Source: Holophagaceae bacterium
GTDB lineage: Bacteria; Acidobacteriota; Holophagae; Holophagales; Holophagaceae
Assembly (NCBI GenBank): GCA_021286765.1
Contig: JAJTBS010000002.1
Location: forward strand, 124,001 to 188,000
Direction of reading: 5' to 3'
DNA: 64,000 nucleotides
Below, in pieces: positions 44,815-53,774 of the stretch. Made by a program: the position numbers and the translations under genes. The notes under the pieces are model-generated. The model made no database searches. It was not told where the DNA came from and saw nothing but the letters and a program-made list of their open reading frames with translations. Numbering within the stretch: the first letter of the stretch is position 1; each line of letters opens with the position of its first letter.

Positions 44815-45230
44815 CCTCGATCCTGTTCCTCTGCGTGGCCAACAGCGCCCGCTCCCAGCTGGGCGAGGGCCTGGCCCGCCGGATGTTCCCGGGCTTCCGC
44901 ATCCAGAGCGCCGGCAGCCGGCCCAGCCACGTGAACCCCCACGCCATCGAGGCCCTGGCGGAGGTGGGTGTCGATGCCTCGGCCCACACCTCCAAGCCAG
45001 TCTCGGACATCGATCCGGCCTCGGTGGACCTGGTGATCACCCTCTGCGCCGAGGAGGTCTGTCCGGCCTTCCTCGGAAAAGCGGAACGCCTCCACTGGCC
45101 CATCCCCGACCCCGCCAGCGAGGATCCGGCCCTCACCGCGGAGGAGCTGCAGGCCCGCTTCAGGATCGCCCGCGACGAGATCACCCGCCGTCTGGAGGCT
45201 CTGGGGCGCGAGCGGAGCTGGATTTCATGA
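44811..45230 (+). CDS. arsC: Arsenate reductase, LMW-phosphatase (thioredoxin) type
   Basis: 139 residues from GTG 44811 overlapping the preceding stop as GTGA. P-loop [18 protein letters not shown] (Cys 9, Arg 15), then [34 protein letters not shown] with two further Cys for the redox relay, and WPIPDPA with the acid Asp. Reduces As(V) to As(III), which ACR3 then exports. Confidence 0.95.
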   Translation: MTSILFLCVANSARSQLGEGLARRMFPGFRIQSAGSRPSHVNPHAIEALAEVGVDASAHTSKPVSDIDPASVDLVITLCAEEVCPAFLGKAERLHWPIPDPASEDPALTAEELQARFRIARDEITRRLEALGRERSWIS

Positions 45231-45255
45231 ATTTCCAAAAAAATCGAATTAGATC

Positions 45256-45283
45256 TTGCGCACTATTTCGACATTCTTAGAAT
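45256..45283 (+). promoter_or_regulatory. Promoter of the second ars half
   Basis: TTGCGC, 16 bases, TAGAAT, in an AT-rich 70-base gap before the second arsR. Suggests separate control of arsR2-arsM-arsP. Confidence 0.5.
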
Positions 45284-45300
45284 TTAACTGGGAGGCACCC

Positions 45301-45636
45301 ATGACGGGGCAGGTGGAGCAGGCGGCAGAGCGACTGAAGGCCCTCGGGCATCCGGTCCGCCTGTCTGTCCTGCGCTGCGTCGTGCAGGGCCCCGAGGCGG
45401 GGACGCCCGCCGGGGAGCTGCAGGTCCGCCTGGACATCCCGGCCTCCACCCTGAGCCACCATCTGGCCACCCTCGCCGACGCGGGCCTGGTTCGGGTGAC
45501 CCGGGAAGGCACCACCCTGCGCTACCGCGCCGACTATGGCGTGCTGCGCGCCCTCACCGAGTACCTCTGGCAGGACTGCTGCTCCGGCGGCACCGCGCTG
45601 GAATCGACCCCTTCTCCCTGCTGCGGCGGGGACTGA
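45301..45636 (+). CDS. arsR: Second ArsR-type repressor with C-terminal Cys pairs
   Basis: 111 residues from ATG 45301 (GGGAGG upstream). LKALGHPVRLSVLRCVVQG, STLSHHLATLADAGLVRVTREG, then QDCCSGG and SPCCGGD at the C-terminus. It lacks the CVC site of the first ArsR, so its sensor site is built from the C-terminal Cys pairs, as in type 2/3 ArsR proteins and MAs(III)-responsive ArsR. It may respond to methylarsenite and control arsM-arsP. Confidence 0.88.
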   Translation: MTGQVEQAAERLKALGHPVRLSVLRCVVQGPEAGTPAGELQVRLDIPASTLSHHLATLADAGLVRVTREGTTLRYRADYGVLRALTEYLWQDCCSGGTALESTPSPCCGGD

Positions 45637-45704
45637 CCTTCCACCTTCCTGGGACCTGGATGCGCTGGCGTCCCGGGAAGCCTCTACCTTCGAAAGGATC
45701 TGCC

Positions 45705-46568
45705 ATGGACTCCCAGACCATCAAGGCCGGTGTCCGCGAACGCTACGCGGGCTTCGTCACCAACAATCAAAGCTGCTGCGGGCCAGCCACCTCCTGCGGC
45801 TGTGCCCCCGATCCCGGCGCCGCGAGCCTGGGTCTGGGCTACGGCGAGCAAGATCTCGCCGCCGTGCCCGAGGGCGCCAACCTGGGCCTGGGCTGCGGCA
45901 ACCCCGTGGCCCTGGCCTCGCTGAAGCCAGGTGAGGTGGTGCTGGACCTGGGCTCGGGCGCGGGCTTCGATGCCTTCCTGGCATCCACGCGGGTGGGGCC
46001 CACGGGCCGGGTCATCGGCGTGGACATGACCCCCCAGATGATCGAGCGCGCCACCGCCCTGGCCTCGGCCCACGGCTATGCGAACGTGGCGTTCCGCCTG
46101 GGCGAGATCGAGGCGTTGCCGCTCGCCGACGCCAGCGTGGATGTCGTGATCTCGAACTGCGTCGTGAACCTCAGCACGGACAAGGACCGCACCTTCCGCG
46201 AGGCCTTCCGGGTGCTGAAGCCTGGCGGCCGGCTCATGGTCTCGGACCTGGTGCTGGAGCGGCCCCTGCCTGAACCCCTCCGTCAGGACATGGACGCCTA
46301 CGGTGCCTGCGTGGCCGGGGCCCTGCTGAGGGCGGACTACCTCAAGGCCATTGAAGCCGCGGGCTTCACCGGCCTGGTCGTGGTCGGCGAGCGCCCGTAC
46401 GGCCTCGATATGTTCTCGCCTGAGCTGATGGAAGAGGCCCGCCAGCGGTACCCCGACCTGAGTCCCGAGGACCTGGGCACGGCCGCGGGCGCCGTGCTGA
46501 GCCTCCAGATCGAAGCCACCAAGAGCCCCCGGACCTGTGGTTGCGCGCCCACCTGCTGCGGAGGCTGA
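45705..46568 (+). CDS. arsM: Arsenite S-adenosylmethionine methyltransferase
   Basis: 287 residues from ATG 45705. Conserved As-binding Cys: NQSCCG (about 23-24), SNCVVNLS (about 150) and YGACVAGAL (about 199). SAM motif VVLDLGSGAGFDAFLA. Cys tail GCAPTCCGG. Converts As(III) to mono-, di- and trimethyl forms. The tail and N-terminal GCAPDPG also resemble metal-binding extensions. Followed by the ArsP-type permease four bases later. Confidence 0.96.
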   Translation: MDSQTIKAGVRERYAGFVTNNQSCCGPATSCGCAPDPGAASLGLGYGEQDLAAVPEGANLGLGCGNPVALASLKPGEVVLDLGSGAGFDAFLASTRVGPTGRVIGVDMTPQMIERATALASAHGYANVAFRLGEIEALPLADASVDVVISNCVVNLSTDKDRTFREAFRVLKPGGRLMVSDLVLERPLPEPLRQDMDAYGACVAGALLRADYLKAIEAAGFTGLVVVGERPYGLDMFSPELMEEARQRYPDLSPEDLGTAAGAVLSLQIEATKSPRTCGCAPTCCGG

Positions 46569-46572
46569 GAAC

Positions 46573-47646
46573 ATGCACGGAGAACCGAAAACCTGCGCCT
46601 GTGCCGCACCGACCTCGGTCCAGGGTGCTGGATTCTGGAAGTCCGGAGGGTGGCTGCTGGCCGCCCTCCCGGCCTGGTTCGGGCTCTACCTCAGTCTGAA
46701 GCCGATGGCGGACTGGCTGGCCTTCCGGGTCATGGGCCTCCAGGCCGGCAGCCGCCTGGGCGAGGCCGTGGCCTTCTTCGCCTACGACGGGCCGAAGGTG
46801 CTGCTGCTGCTCGGATTGGTGGTGCTGGGGGTGAGCTTCGTGCAGACCTACCTCAGCCCCGAGCGCACCCGCGACCTGCTGGCGAAGCGCACGGGCGCCT
46901 GGGGCAACCTGCTGGCGGCGCTGCTGGGCATTGCCACGCCCTTCTGTTCGTGTTCCGCGGTGCCGCTCTTCATCGGCTTCGTGCGGGTGGGCGTGCCCCT
47001 GGGCGCGACCTTCAGCTTCCTGGTCTCGGCGCCCATGGTGAACGAGGTGGCGCTCTTCCTGCTGCTCGGCCTCTTCGGCTGGCGCGTCGCCCTGCTCTAC
47101 GCGGCCACTGGCGTGGCCATCGCCTTCCTCTCGGGCTGGATCATCGGCAGGCTCCGCATGGAGCGGCACCTGGAGCCGTGGGTGATGGAGGTCCCCTTCG
47201 TGGCCTCCAGTGGGGCCGAGGTGCCCACCGGCTTTGCGGCGCGTCTGGAACTGGCCCTCCAGGCCACCCGGGACATCGTGGCGAAGGTGTGGCTCTTCGT
47301 GCTGGCGGGCATCGCCGTGGGCGCCTTCCTGCATGGCTATGTGCCGGCGGAGCTGCTGGCCCGCTTCATGGGCAAGTCCACCTGGTGGAGCGTGCCCTTG
47401 GCGGTGCTCATCGGCGTGCCCCTCTATTCCAGCGCCGCGGGCATCATCCCCATCGTACAGGTGCTGCTCGCCAAGGGGGCCGCCCTGGGCACAGCCCTGG
47501 CTTTCATGATGGCCGTGGCGGGGCTCTCCCTGCCAGAGACCATCATCCTCCGCAAAGTGCTGCGCCCCCGCCTGCTGGCCACCTTCCTCGGCATCGTGAG
47601 CCTGGGGATCGCACTGGTGGGCTACCTGTTCAACACCCTAATGTAG
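46573..47646 (+). CDS. arsP: ArsP-type permease for organoarsenicals
   Basis: 357 residues. Starts with a Cys-rich N-terminus (TCACAAP) and has about eight helices; the diagnostic motif TPFCSCSAVPLFIGF (about 134) and the second half LYSSAAGIIPIVQVLL are those of the DUF318/ArsP permeases, which export trivalent methylarsenicals. Directly after arsM, whose product generates MAs(III). Confidence 0.9.
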   Translation: MHGEPKTCACAAPTSVQGAGFWKSGGWLLAALPAWFGLYLSLKPMADWLAFRVMGLQAGSRLGEAVAFFAYDGPKVLLLLGLVVLGVSFVQTYLSPERTRDLLAKRTGAWGNLLAALLGIATPFCSCSAVPLFIGFVRVGVPLGATFSFLVSAPMVNEVALFLLLGLFGWRVALLYAATGVAIAFLSGWIIGRLRMERHLEPWVMEVPFVASSGAEVPTGFAARLELALQATRDIVAKVWLFVLAGIAVGAFLHGYVPAELLARFMGKSTWWSVPLAVLIGVPLYSSAAGIIPIVQVLLAKGAALGTALAFMMAVAGLSLPETIILRKVLRPRLLATFLGIVSLGIALVGYLFNTLM

Positions 47647-47654
47647 GAGTTGCC

Positions 47655-47885
47655 ATGAAGATCGAGATCCTGGGCAGCGGTTGCGCCAAGTGCAAGCTGC
47701 TGGCGGAACGGGCCGAAGAGGCCGCCAGGGCCCTGGGGGTGCCATACACCCTGGTGAAGATCACCGAGTATCCCGACATCGTGGCGCGAGGCGTGATGAC
47801 CACGCCCGGCCTTGTGGTGGACGGCGTGGTGCGGAGCCAGGGCCATGTGCCCACTGTGGCGGCGATCCAGGAGCTGCTGCGGTAG
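47655..47885 (+). CDS. Mini-thioredoxin with CxxC
   Basis: 76 residues. MKIEILGSGCAKCKLL with the GCxxC pair, YTLVKITEYPDIVARGVMTTPGLVVDG. This is the TM0996/MTH895 small redox-active disulfide family often found beside ArsP permeases. Probably passes thiols or As(III) to the permease. Last gene of the cassette. Confidence 0.88.
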   Translation: MKIEILGSGCAKCKLLAERAEEAARALGVPYTLVKITEYPDIVARGVMTTPGLVVDGVVRSQGHVPTVAAIQELLR

Positions 47886-47911
47886 GATTTCCTCCTGTCT
47901 CCGGAGACCCC

Positions 47912-48958
47912 ATGCGCATCGGCATCCTGGGCTATGGCCGCTTCGGGAGGGCGCTCGGCTCGCTCCTCCGCGAGGCCGGCCATGCCTATCGGGCCTGGGA
48001 TCCCGCCGCAGAGGTCCCTCTGGAGCACCGTGCGGCCAGCTTTCATGACCTGGTGGATGGCCAGGAAACCCTGGTGCTGGCCGTGCCGATACCCGCGCTG
48101 GGCGCTCTCCTCGGGACCCTGCGGCCCCATCTGAGGGCCGATCACCTGATCTTCGACGTGGGCAGTGTGAAGGTGGGGCCCTGCACCCTTCTCGACGAGC
48201 ATCTGGGGCCGGCCATTCCCCATGTGGGTAGCCATCCCCTCTTCGGACCGGTCAGCCTCGCCCGGGCCGAGCGGCCCCTTCGGGTGGTGCTTTGCGCTTC
48301 GCCCCACCATCCCCTCGCCGCCGAGCGGGTGGAACGGCTCTTCCAGGGCCTGGGCTGCGAGGTGCTGCGCCAGAGCCCCGAGGACCACGACCGTGTCATG
48401 GCGACCACCCATGCGCTGACCTTCTTCATCGCTAAGGGCCTGCTGGCGGTGGGGGCCGGGGCGGAGCTGCCCTTCACGCCGCCCTCCTTCCATGCCATCG
48501 CCCGCACCCTGGAGTCGGTCCGCGAGGACGCAGGGCATCTCTTCGCCGCGCTGCAGAATGAGAACCCCTTCGCCTCGGGTGCCCGGGAGGGCCTGCTGGA
48601 GGCCCTCTCGGCCATCCACCGGAGCCTGGCCGAGGCCGCGGAGCAAGGCGGCGGCGAGCAGCTGTCGATCCCGGATCTGGGCGCCCGCTCGCCAGCTCTG
48701 CAGGAGGCCCGCAACCACATCGATGCCCTGGATCAGGAGCTGGTGGCGCTGCTGGCCCGGCGCACCGGGCTTGTGCTGCGGGCGGGCAGGGCAAAGGCCG
48801 AGCTCAACCTGCCCGTGCACGACCCGGAGCGCGAGAGCGCCCAGCTGGAGGCTCGCCGCGCCTGGGCGGAAGCCTCCGGTCTCGACGCCCAAGGCGTCGA
48901 GGAGGTGTTCCGCGCGGTGCTGCGGGCTTCCCGGTCCGCCCAGGGCGGGCAGGCCTGA
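47912..48958 (+). CDS. tyrA: Prephenate dehydrogenase fused to a C-terminal chorismate mutase
   Basis: 348 residues. N-terminal Rossmann GILGYGRFGRALGSLL, GSVKVGPCTLL, PHVGSHPLFGP and the HALTFFIAKG region are TyrA. From about residue 265 an AroQ helix follows: ARNHIDALDQELVALLARRTGLVLRAGRAK. Order is dehydrogenase-mutase, the reverse of E. coli TyrA. Serves tyrosine synthesis. Tightly downstream of the arsenic cassette but unrelated in function. Confidence 0.9.
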   Translation: MRIGILGYGRFGRALGSLLREAGHAYRAWDPAAEVPLEHRAASFHDLVDGQETLVLAVPIPALGALLGTLRPHLRADHLIFDVGSVKVGPCTLLDEHLGPAIPHVGSHPLFGPVSLARAERPLRVVLCASPHHPLAAERVERLFQGLGCEVLRQSPEDHDRVMATTHALTFFIAKGLLAVGAGAELPFTPPSFHAIARTLESVREDAGHLFAALQNENPFASGAREGLLEALSAIHRSLAEAAEQGGGEQLSIPDLGARSPALQEARNHIDALDQELVALLARRTGLVLRAGRAKAELNLPVHDPERESAQLEARRAWAEASGLDAQGVEEVFRAVLRASRSAQGGQA

Positions 48959-48977
48959 ACGGTCAGCCGGCGATCTG

Positions 48978-49679
48978 CTAGAAGGGCAGATCCAGCGCCT
49001 TGGACAGGAACGCCACCAGGGGGGCGGCCTCCTGACAGGCGCGGGCCAGGGTGGTGGGAAAGTCCGGGGCAAGCACCTGGGCATCCGTGAAGGCCGTGGC
49101 GGCGTAGAAGTCTTTGAGCTTGAGGTCTTCGGCGCAGGGGTGATCGGGATCGAAACCCTGGGGAACCCGCTTGAGGGCTTCGCCTTCGATCTCGATCCCG
49201 GAGGCGCGGAGCTTCTTCCAGGCTGCGGTTTTGGCGACGATGGCCTGGCGGACTCTGTAGAGCGCCTCGGGCTCCGGGTGCCAGAGCCCGCCGCCGGCAA
49301 AGCAGCCGCCGGGCTCCAGGTGAAGGTAGAAGCCCGGTCCATGGACGCCTCCCGCCGCTTCCGAGCGGTGCCGGAAGTTGACGCCCAGATGGGTCTTGTA
49401 GGGTGTCTTGTCCTTGCTGAAGCGCGTATCGCGATGGATGCGGAAGAGGGAACCGCCCATGGGGCGCGGGTCGGCCGCGAAATGCCGGCTGACCGAGGCC
49501 AGGGGCCCGCCGAATCCCGCGATGAGCCGCAGCACCGGGTCGCGCGCCTCGGCCTCGTACCGGGCCTTGTGTTCCTGGAACCAGGCCCGGTCATTGTTCG
49601 CCTTCAGGTCCTTCAGGAACCGGAAGAGCTCCGGTCCCAGCGGATTCTCCAAGTCCGTGCGGATCGCCTTCGTCGCCAC
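48978..49679 (-). CDS. DUF2461/TIGR02453-family protein
   Basis: 233 residues from GTG 49679 with GGAGG five bases upstream. LFRFLKDLKANNDRAWFQEHKARYE, FRIHRDTRFSKDKTPYKTHLG and GFYLHLEPGGCFAGGGLWHP are family signatures. Function unknown. Confidence 0.88.
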   Translation of the reverse strand: MATKAIRTDLENPLGPELFRFLKDLKANNDRAWFQEHKARYEAEARDPVLRLIAGFGGPLASVSRHFAADPRPMGGSLFRIHRDTRFSKDKTPYKTHLGVNFRHRSEAAGGVHGPGFYLHLEPGGCFAGGGLWHPEPEALYRVRQAIVAKTAAWKKLRASGIEIEGEALKRVPQGFDPDHPCAEDLKLKDFYAATAFTDAQVLAPDFPTTLARACQEAAPLVAFLSKALDLPF

Positions 49680-49724
49680 CTTCGCCTCCGGAAGAGCGCC
49701 ATCAGCTTACGCCCAAAATGAGGC

Positions 49725-49746
49725 GGGGCCCCGAAACGGGGGCCCC
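49725..49746 (-). terminator. Terminator of sodB
   Basis: GGGGCCCC / GGGGCCCC self-complementary stem around GAAACG, about 40 bases after the sodB stop. Confidence 0.7.
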
Positions 49747-49787
49747 ACCACGAGCAGGCGTTGAGAGGCGTTGGAGCCCGCGCCCTC

Positions 49788-50366
49788 CTACTTGTCGAAG
49801 CGCTTGGAGACCTCGCTCCACTTGATGTTCTCGACGAAGGTGTCGAGGTACTTCGCGCGGGCGATGCCGTAGTCGACCATGAACGCGTGCTCCCAGCTGT
49901 CCAGCACCACGAGCAGGTCTTGCTCGATGGGCAGACCCAGGTGATGCTCGGCCACGAAGTAGGTGTGAAGCTTGCCGTCGCGGCGGTTGCGGGTGAGCAG
50001 GGCCCAGCCGGGGCCGCCCATGGCCGTGGCCTTGAGGTCGGCGATGACCTTCTCCTGGCCACCAGCGGCGTCCAGGGCGGCCTTCAAGCCGGCGCTGATG
50101 TCGCTGTCCGCCCCCAGGTTCTCGAAGTAGAGCTCGTGCAGGAAAGAACCGTTGAATGCCACGGCCTCCCGGCGCTTCAGCTCGCTGAAGTCATTGAAAG
50201 AGTAGTTGGGCTTGGTGTTGTCGGCCGTCGCCAGCTTCTCCTCGATCTCGTTCAGCTTGGTGACATAGCCCTTGTAGAGCGTGAAGTGCTGGTCGAGCTG
50301 GGCGTCACTGAGCCCCTTCAGGGCGCCGCCCTTCAAGTGATCGTAGGACTTGGCGGTGTAGGCCAT
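49788..50366 (-). CDS. sodB: Fe/Mn superoxide dismutase
   Basis: 192 residues from ATG 50366 (the ATG six bases earlier abuts the GAGGAG). HFTLYKGYVTKLNE holds one metal His, SFLHELYFENL the second, and LVVLDSWEHAFMVDYG the Asp and last His. The C-terminal half is slightly atypical (FMVDYGIARAKYLDTF). No signal peptide, so cytoplasmic. First in a block of oxidative-stress genes. Confidence 0.93.
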   Translation of the reverse strand: MAYTAKSYDHLKGGALKGLSDAQLDQHFTLYKGYVTKLNEIEEKLATADNTKPNYSFNDFSELKRREAVAFNGSFLHELYFENLGADSDISAGLKAALDAAGGQEKVIADLKATAMGGPGWALLTRNRRDGKLHTYFVAEHHLGLPIEQDLLVVLDSWEHAFMVDYGIARAKYLDTFVENIKWSEVSKRFDK

Positions 50367-50461
50367 GGTCATCTCCTCAGGCGCGCGGGGCGCGATTCAG
50401 TAGTTTACCAAAAAAGTCAGAAATAGGAGGAAGGAGTGATCGACCCGGCCGGGGGTGACGG

Positions 50462-50932
50462 TCACTCCTCCAGCAGGCTGCGGAGCATCCAGGCGTTCTT
50501 CTCGTGGATCTGCATGCGCTGGGTGAGCAGGTCGGCCGTGGGTTCGTCGCCCACCTTGTCCACGATGGGGAAGATGGAGCGGGCGGTGCGCACCACGGCT
50601 TCCTGGCCTTCGACCAGTTCTTTGATCATGGCCGTGGCCTTGGGCACGCCCGTGGGTTCGGGGATGCTGGAGAGCCTGGCGAATTCGGCATAGGTGCCCG
50701 GGGCGGGATGGTCCAAGGCGCGGATGCGCTCGGCCACCAGATCCACGGCCAGGGCCAGTTCGGTGTACTGCGCCTCGAAAAGGAGGTGCAGGGTCTGGAA
50801 CATGGGACCCTTCACGTTCCAGTGAAAGTTGTGGGTCTTGAGGTAGAGGGTGTAGCTGTCGGCCAGCAGCCGGGAAAGGCCGTCGGCAATGGCTTTGCGG
50901 TCCTCGGTGGGAATGCCGATGTGGATGCTCAT
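50462..50932 (-). CDS. dps: Dps-family DNA-binding ferritin
   Basis: 156 residues. KTHNFHWNVKGPMFQTLHLLFEAQYTELALAVDLVAERI carries the ferroxidase His, Asp and Glu; MHEKNAWML-like IHEKNAWMLRSLLEE closes the four-helix bundle. Stores iron and protects DNA from peroxide. Confidence 0.95.
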   Translation of the reverse strand: MSIHIGIPTEDRKAIADGLSRLLADSYTLYLKTHNFHWNVKGPMFQTLHLLFEAQYTELALAVDLVAERIRALDHPAPGTYAEFARLSSIPEPTGVPKATAMIKELVEGQEAVVRTARSIFPIVDKVGDEPTADLLTQRMQIHEKNAWMLRSLLEE

Positions 50933-50942
50933 GGGGGGCTCC

Positions 50943-51491
50943 TCAGGAAGGCCAGGCACCCCAGGTGGCAGGCGCGGGCCAGCGGCCCGGGACGACGGCG
51001 TGGTTGGAGACGAGGGCGGCGATGCGGCAGCCGTCCGGGAGGAAGAAGCGCAGGGCGAGCACGGCGGGCAGCCGGTCGTTGGGACCGGCTGCACCGCGAT
51101 CCACGGCGGGCGAGGCGAAGGAACCATCGCTCAGTTCCAGCTGGAGCTGATCAGGGAATCGCTGCAGGGTGGCCAGCTTGGCGTCGCGCACCTCCTCGGG
51201 GAAGCCGAGGAACAGCGTGGCCACGATGCTCTGGCCCGCGGGCTCGCGGCGCGGGGCCAGCACGGCGAAGGAGGCGCGCGCGTCGAGCACATCCTCGGGG
51301 GGCGCGGAGTCCAGCGTCATGCCTTCGGCCCAGAGGGTCTCGATCACCTGGTCCTCGACGCTCTCGGCCGTCTCGGGCTGGAAGGTGATGCCCTCCGTCA
51401 GATCCAGCCGCAGGGCGGCCTGGCGGGCCAGGAAGGCCAGGCGGGTCTCGTAGCGGGCGCGTTCACTGGCGGGGTCGAAGGCAAGCAGCAT
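50943..51491 (-). CDS. DUF3501-like protein
   Basis: 182 residues. ITFQPETAESVEDQVIETLWAEGM and IVATLFLGFPEEVRDAKLATLQRFP fit DUF3501 patterns, ending VLALRFFLPDG. Function unknown; DUF3501 genes often sit beside rubrerythrin, as here (24 bases). Confidence 0.55.
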   Translation of the reverse strand: MLLAFDPASERARYETRLAFLARQAALRLDLTEGITFQPETAESVEDQVIETLWAEGMTLDSAPPEDVLDARASFAVLAPRREPAGQSIVATLFLGFPEEVRDAKLATLQRFPDQLQLELSDGSFASPAVDRGAAGPNDRLPAVLALRFFLPDGCRIAALVSNHAVVPGRWPAPATWGAWPS

Positions 51492-51515
51492 GGGATTCCT
51501 CGGAGGGGTGGACGT

Positions 51516-51980
51516 TTAGATGTGCTTCGCGATGTCGGCGTCGGGCTTGGCGATGCTGCCCGCCTGCAGCCGGGTCAGGGCGTCCTGGAAGCGGCCCGCA
51601 TGGAAGCGCTCCACCTTCGCCAGCGTCTCGAACCAGGCTGCGATCTCGGCATGGCCTTCCTCGCGGGCCACCCGGGCGAACTCGGGATACATGTCCGTGT
51701 ATTCGTAGGTCTCACCGGCCACGGCGGACTTCAGGTTGGTCAGCGTGTCGCCCAGGGGCAGGCCCGTGGCAGGGTCACCTGCCTGGGCGGCGAGATACAT
51801 GAGGTGCTTGAGGGCGTGGCCGGTCTCGCCATCGGCGCTGTGCTTGAACAGGCTGGCCACCTCGGGCAGGCCTTCCTTCTCCGCGACCTGGGCCATCCAG
51901 GTGTAGCGGCGGTTCGCCTGGCTTTCACCTGCGAAGGCGGCCTTGAGGTTCTGATGGGTCTTGGAGTCGGTGAAGGACAT
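51516..51980 (-). CDS. Rubrerythrin (ferritin-like domain only)
   Basis: 154 residues from ATG 51980. Diiron helices [62 protein letters not shown] and [12 protein letters not shown]. No C-terminal rubredoxin domain. Reduces peroxide in anaerobes and facultative bacteria. Last in the stress block. Confidence 0.92.
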   Translation of the reverse strand: MSFTDSKTHQNLKAAFAGESQANRRYTWMAQVAEKEGLPEVASLFKHSADGETGHALKHLMYLAAQAGDPATGLPLGDTLTNLKSAVAGETYEYTDMYPEFARVAREEGHAEIAAWFETLAKVERFHAGRFQDALTRLQAGSIAKPDADIAKHI

Positions 51981-52143
51981 GGGGTCTCCTGTGGGCCGCG
52001 ATCGGCGGCACCCAAGGTAGAGCGATCCCCATGCCAAAGCAATAAGTCAAATCATTGAATAAATACTGTAATTTGCAAGCCATCTTCTCGCAGGGAATCC
52101 ACGACCGGCCGAGACCTGTTTCCACGATATGTCGAGAGCTGTC

Positions 52144-53001
52144 TCAGTCTTTGAAGACGCCAGCCACCATCCGTCCGACCTCGGCGAACATCGCCTCCCG
52201 CTCGGCCCAGGATGCCTTCGATCCGGTGGCGTAGACGGCCACGAGGACCGGCGCCTGGTGGGGTCGGCGCAGGATGGCGATGTCGTTCATGGTGCCCCGC
52301 TGCCCCGAGCCTGTCTTGTCCCCGACGATCCAGTCCGCCGGCAGGCCCGCCCGGAGCTTGGCCCGACCCGTGGTGCAGGCCACCATCCAGCCTTCGAGCC
52401 TCTGCCGGGAGGTGGCCGATAGCATGGGACCGATCAGCAGGGCTTTCAGGGCGCCCACCATGGCGGTGGGCGTGGTCGTGTCCCGGGGATCGCCGGGAGT
52501 GGCCTCGTTCAGGCTGGGCTCGTTGCGATCCAGGCGTGTCATGCCATCGCCCAGGGTGCGGGCGAAGGCGGTCACGGCTTGCGGCCCGCCGAGGGTGTTG
52601 AGCAGCAGGTTCGCGGCGGCGTTGTCGCTGTCCTGGACCGCCGCGGCGCAGAGAGCCTCCACCGGAAGGCTTCCCCCTGCCAGGCAGGCGGTCGTGACCG
52701 GAGAGTGCTCGATGAGATCAGCCTGGCTGTAGGGAATGCGTCGATCCAGGGACTCCCGGCCTGCGTCCACCTGCGCCAGCACCGCCCCGGCCAGCAGGAC
52801 CTTGAAGGTGCTGCACAGGGGGAAGCGCTCGGCGCTCCGGTACTCGAGGCGGCGACCAGAGCCCGTATCGAGCGCAGCCACGCCGAGTCGTCCGCCGATC
52901 CGCGCCTCCAAGGTTGCGAGCCGGGCGGTTGGCGAAGGCGCTGGGGGAGCGGCCATGGCGGGCAGGATCCAAAGGGCCGCGGCCAGCATCATCCGGGTCA
53001 T
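52144..53001 (-). CDS. Class A beta-lactamase
   Basis: 285 residues with a signal peptide. Motifs: STFK (about 64), SDN (about 125), EPSLNEA with Glu166, KTGSG (about 230). A Cys precedes STFK (PLCSTFK) but the position equivalent to 238 is Gly, so the carbapenemase-type disulfide is absent. Resembles chromosomal PenA/L2-type enzymes (RAGLPADWIVGDKTG, MNDIAILRRP). Monocistronic, no mobility genes; probably intrinsic. Confidence 0.93.
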   Translation of the reverse strand: MTRMMLAAALWILPAMAAPPAPSPTARLATLEARIGGRLGVAALDTGSGRRLEYRSAERFPLCSTFKVLLAGAVLAQVDAGRESLDRRIPYSQADLIEHSPVTTACLAGGSLPVEALCAAAVQDSDNAAANLLLNTLGGPQAVTAFARTLGDGMTRLDRNEPSLNEATPGDPRDTTTPTAMVGALKALLIGPMLSATSRQRLEGWMVACTTGRAKLRAGLPADWIVGDKTGSGQRGTMNDIAILRRPHQAPVLVAVYATGSKASWAEREAMFAEVGRMVAGVFKD

Positions 53002-53067
53002 GCAGGCTCCCTGAAGGCCCTCACTTCTATCACGAAGCCGACCTCGGCACCCGGCTGGACGGCGGGG

Positions 53068-53241
53068 CTACTCGACGGTCTGGCCCTCTTCGGCGGCACC
53101 TTCGGACTCCCCGGTGTCGGGGACGTCGTTGCCCTGTGCGTCCTTCTTCAGGGCCTTCTTCTGCAGTTTTTCTTCCTTCTTCTTCTGCCGGGCCAGATCC
53201 TTCTGCCGCTTCTCGAAGTTGTAGTTGGGCTTTCTGGCCAT
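53068..53241 (-). CDS. Small charged protein (57 aa)
   Basis: Starts MARKPNYNFEKRQKDLARQKKK, then KKALKKDAQGNDVP and an acidic tail. This Lys/Arg-rich N-terminal pattern is recurrent in small conserved proteins of unknown function. No Shine-Dalgarno of note (GATCC spacing). Confidence 0.65.
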   Translation of the reverse strand: MARKPNYNFEKRQKDLARQKKKEEKLQKKALKKDAQGNDVPDTGESEGAAEEGQTVE

Positions 53242-53291
53242 GGTGGATCCGATCTCGAAAAGGTTGAAGCTGATGCAGCCCTCTTCTGAGT

Positions 53292-53774
53292 CTACCGCCT
53301 CGCGCGCTTCAGTGCCTGGATCAGGTCGTCGAGCCGCTGCAGGAAGGTGGAGCGATCCCTCGCGGTGAAGGGCGGCGGCCCGCCACCCATCTCGCCCATG
53401 GCGCGGAGGTGTGCCATCAGCTCGCGACTCGCCAGGGCATCGCCGATGGAGTCGGGCGAGTACACCTTGCCCTTCGCATCCAGGGCCCGGGCACCCTTTT
53501 CCAGGCAACGGGCCGCCAGGGGGATATCGGACGTCACGGCGATGTCCCGGTCCGAGATCTGCTCGACGATCCAGTCATCGGCCCCGTCGAACTGGCCCCG
53601 GGCCACCACCACCGCCTCGATGAGCGCGTGGCGGGGGAGCCGCAGGGGCGAGTTGGACACGACCAGCACCCTCAGGCCGCAGCGCTGGGCCACGCGAAAG
53701 ATTTCGTCCTTCACCGGGCAGGCATCCGCATCCACGAAGATCCGCGAGGCTGGTGCTTCGCCTCCGCCGGTCAT
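53292..53774 (-). CDS. YaiI/YqxD-family (DUF188) protein
   Basis: 160 residues. IFVDADACPVKDEIFRVAQR, RGQFDGADDWIVEQI, DIAVTSDIPLAARCLEKGA, ALDAKGKVYSPDSIGDAL: a PIN-like fold. Function unknown. ATG overlaps the upstream reductase stop. Confidence 0.93.
   Translation of the reverse strand: MTGGGEAPASRIFVDADACPVKDEIFRVAQRCGLRVLVVSNSPLRLPRHALIEAVVVARGQFDGADDWIVEQISDRDIAVTSDIPLAARCLEKGARALDAKGKVYSPDSIGDALASRELMAHLRAMGEMGGGPPPFTARDRSTFLQRLDDLIQALKRARR

Noticed and set aside
52144..53001. Class A beta-lactamase as a recently acquired resistance gene
   Set aside because: Base composition matches the neighbours and no mobility features flank it; probably chromosomal and intrinsic.
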